Assembly (NCBI GenBank): GCA_030065205.1
Contig: JASJDN010000008.1
Span: 23,849 to 87,848 of the forward strand
Reading direction: 5' to 3'
DNA length: 64,000 bases
Source: Crocosphaera sp.
GTDB taxonomy: Bacteria > Cyanobacteriota > Cyanobacteriia > Cyanobacteriales > Microcystaceae
The translations under genes and the position numbers were made by a program. This document shows, in pieces, positions 63,981-64,000 of the stretch (positions within the stretch are counted from its first letter, which is position 1; each line of letters opens with the position of its first letter). The notes under the pieces were generated by a model. It was not told the origin of the DNA and searched no databases. It was given only the letters and a program-made list of their open reading frames with translations.

Positions 63981-64000
63981 GAAAACCCTTATTTGAAGGG

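Larger units (their letters stand above)
63085..64000 (+). mobile_element. Tn7-like transposon, glmS-proximal end with tnsA (partial at window edge)
   Basis: The end starts TGTAGAGTGACAAT at 63085, 24 bp after the glmS stop, exactly at the canonical attTn7 distance. Four copies of a TnsB-site-like repeat follow (63094-63194) and then tnsA, the first gene after the right end in Tn7. A duplicated target of five bases would be AATCT at 63080-63084; its partner lies off the window. The element continues past 64000, so tnsB, tnsC, tniQ/tnsD, cargo or any Cas genes are not visible. Confidence 0.85.

Overview
The window is cyanobacterial chromosome. Diagnostic genes are a complete cpcB-cpcA-cpcC2-cpcC1-cpcD-cpcE phycocyanin operon, psbM (photosystem II), a PilJ/PilL-type phototaxis-motility chemotaxis cluster, rimK, DUF3370 and CimA-type citramalate synthase. 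The low-GC composition, the many HIP1 octamers (GCGATCGC) and the style of the proteins point to a unicellular Crocosphaera/Cyanothece-type organism; that genus guess is inference.

Layout: 1-475 is the 5' part of a leftward HTH protein cut by the window edge. 979-4648 holds a membrane hybrid histidine kinase and a REC-GAF response regulator. 4.8-10.8 kb carries small membrane and secreted proteins, a VOC protein, a dipeptide epimerase, cimA and an MscS channel. 10.9-13.3 kb is a dps-type gene split by an IS200/IS605-family element with divergent tnpA and tnpB. 13.5-20.2 kb holds an old-yellow-enzyme homologue with an altered active-site motif, an ABC permease, glgA with a long disordered tail, a TolC-like protein, a 2Fe-2S ferredoxin and psbM. 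20.3-24.3 kb (leftward) holds a YebC protein, an SF2 helicase, a small membrane protein and proA. 24.4-28.7 kb is the phycocyanin rod operon. 29-33 kb holds a tiny hydrophobic ORF, an M14 deacylase-like gene and rimK separated by 8-bp tandem arrays, and a DUF3370 gene followed directly by a solo-tnpB element.

34.8-49.6 kb: amt, ribD, a small coiled-coil membrane protein, a tandem pair of bacterial dynamin-like GTPases, a GT39-type glycosyltransferase, an EF-hand protein, rpmF, a four-gene DUF4129/DUF4350/MoxR/DUF58 operon, a PHP-domain gene and tRNA-Ala(GGC). 49.9-60.9 kb is a leftward chemotaxis-type cluster (CheY, CheW, two MCPs, hybrid CheA, PatA-REC-degenerate GGDEF) that probably controls type IV pili. 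61.2-63.06 kb is glmS.

The most notable region is the right edge. About 24 bp after the glmS stop, exactly where attTn7 lies, a Tn7-like transposon end begins: a TGT terminus and four ~20-bp repeats that look like TnsB sites, followed by tnsA with E63, D117 and K136 in the expected catalytic spacing. The rest of the element (tnsB, tnsC, tniQ/tnsD, cargo and possibly a CRISPR-Cas module as in cyanobacterial CASTs) lies beyond base 64000 and cannot be judged here. Two other mobile elements (TnpB nucleases with possible guide RNAs), several heptamer/octamer tandem arrays, and a dispersed repeat that has entered the cheA-like reading frame show an active repeat load.
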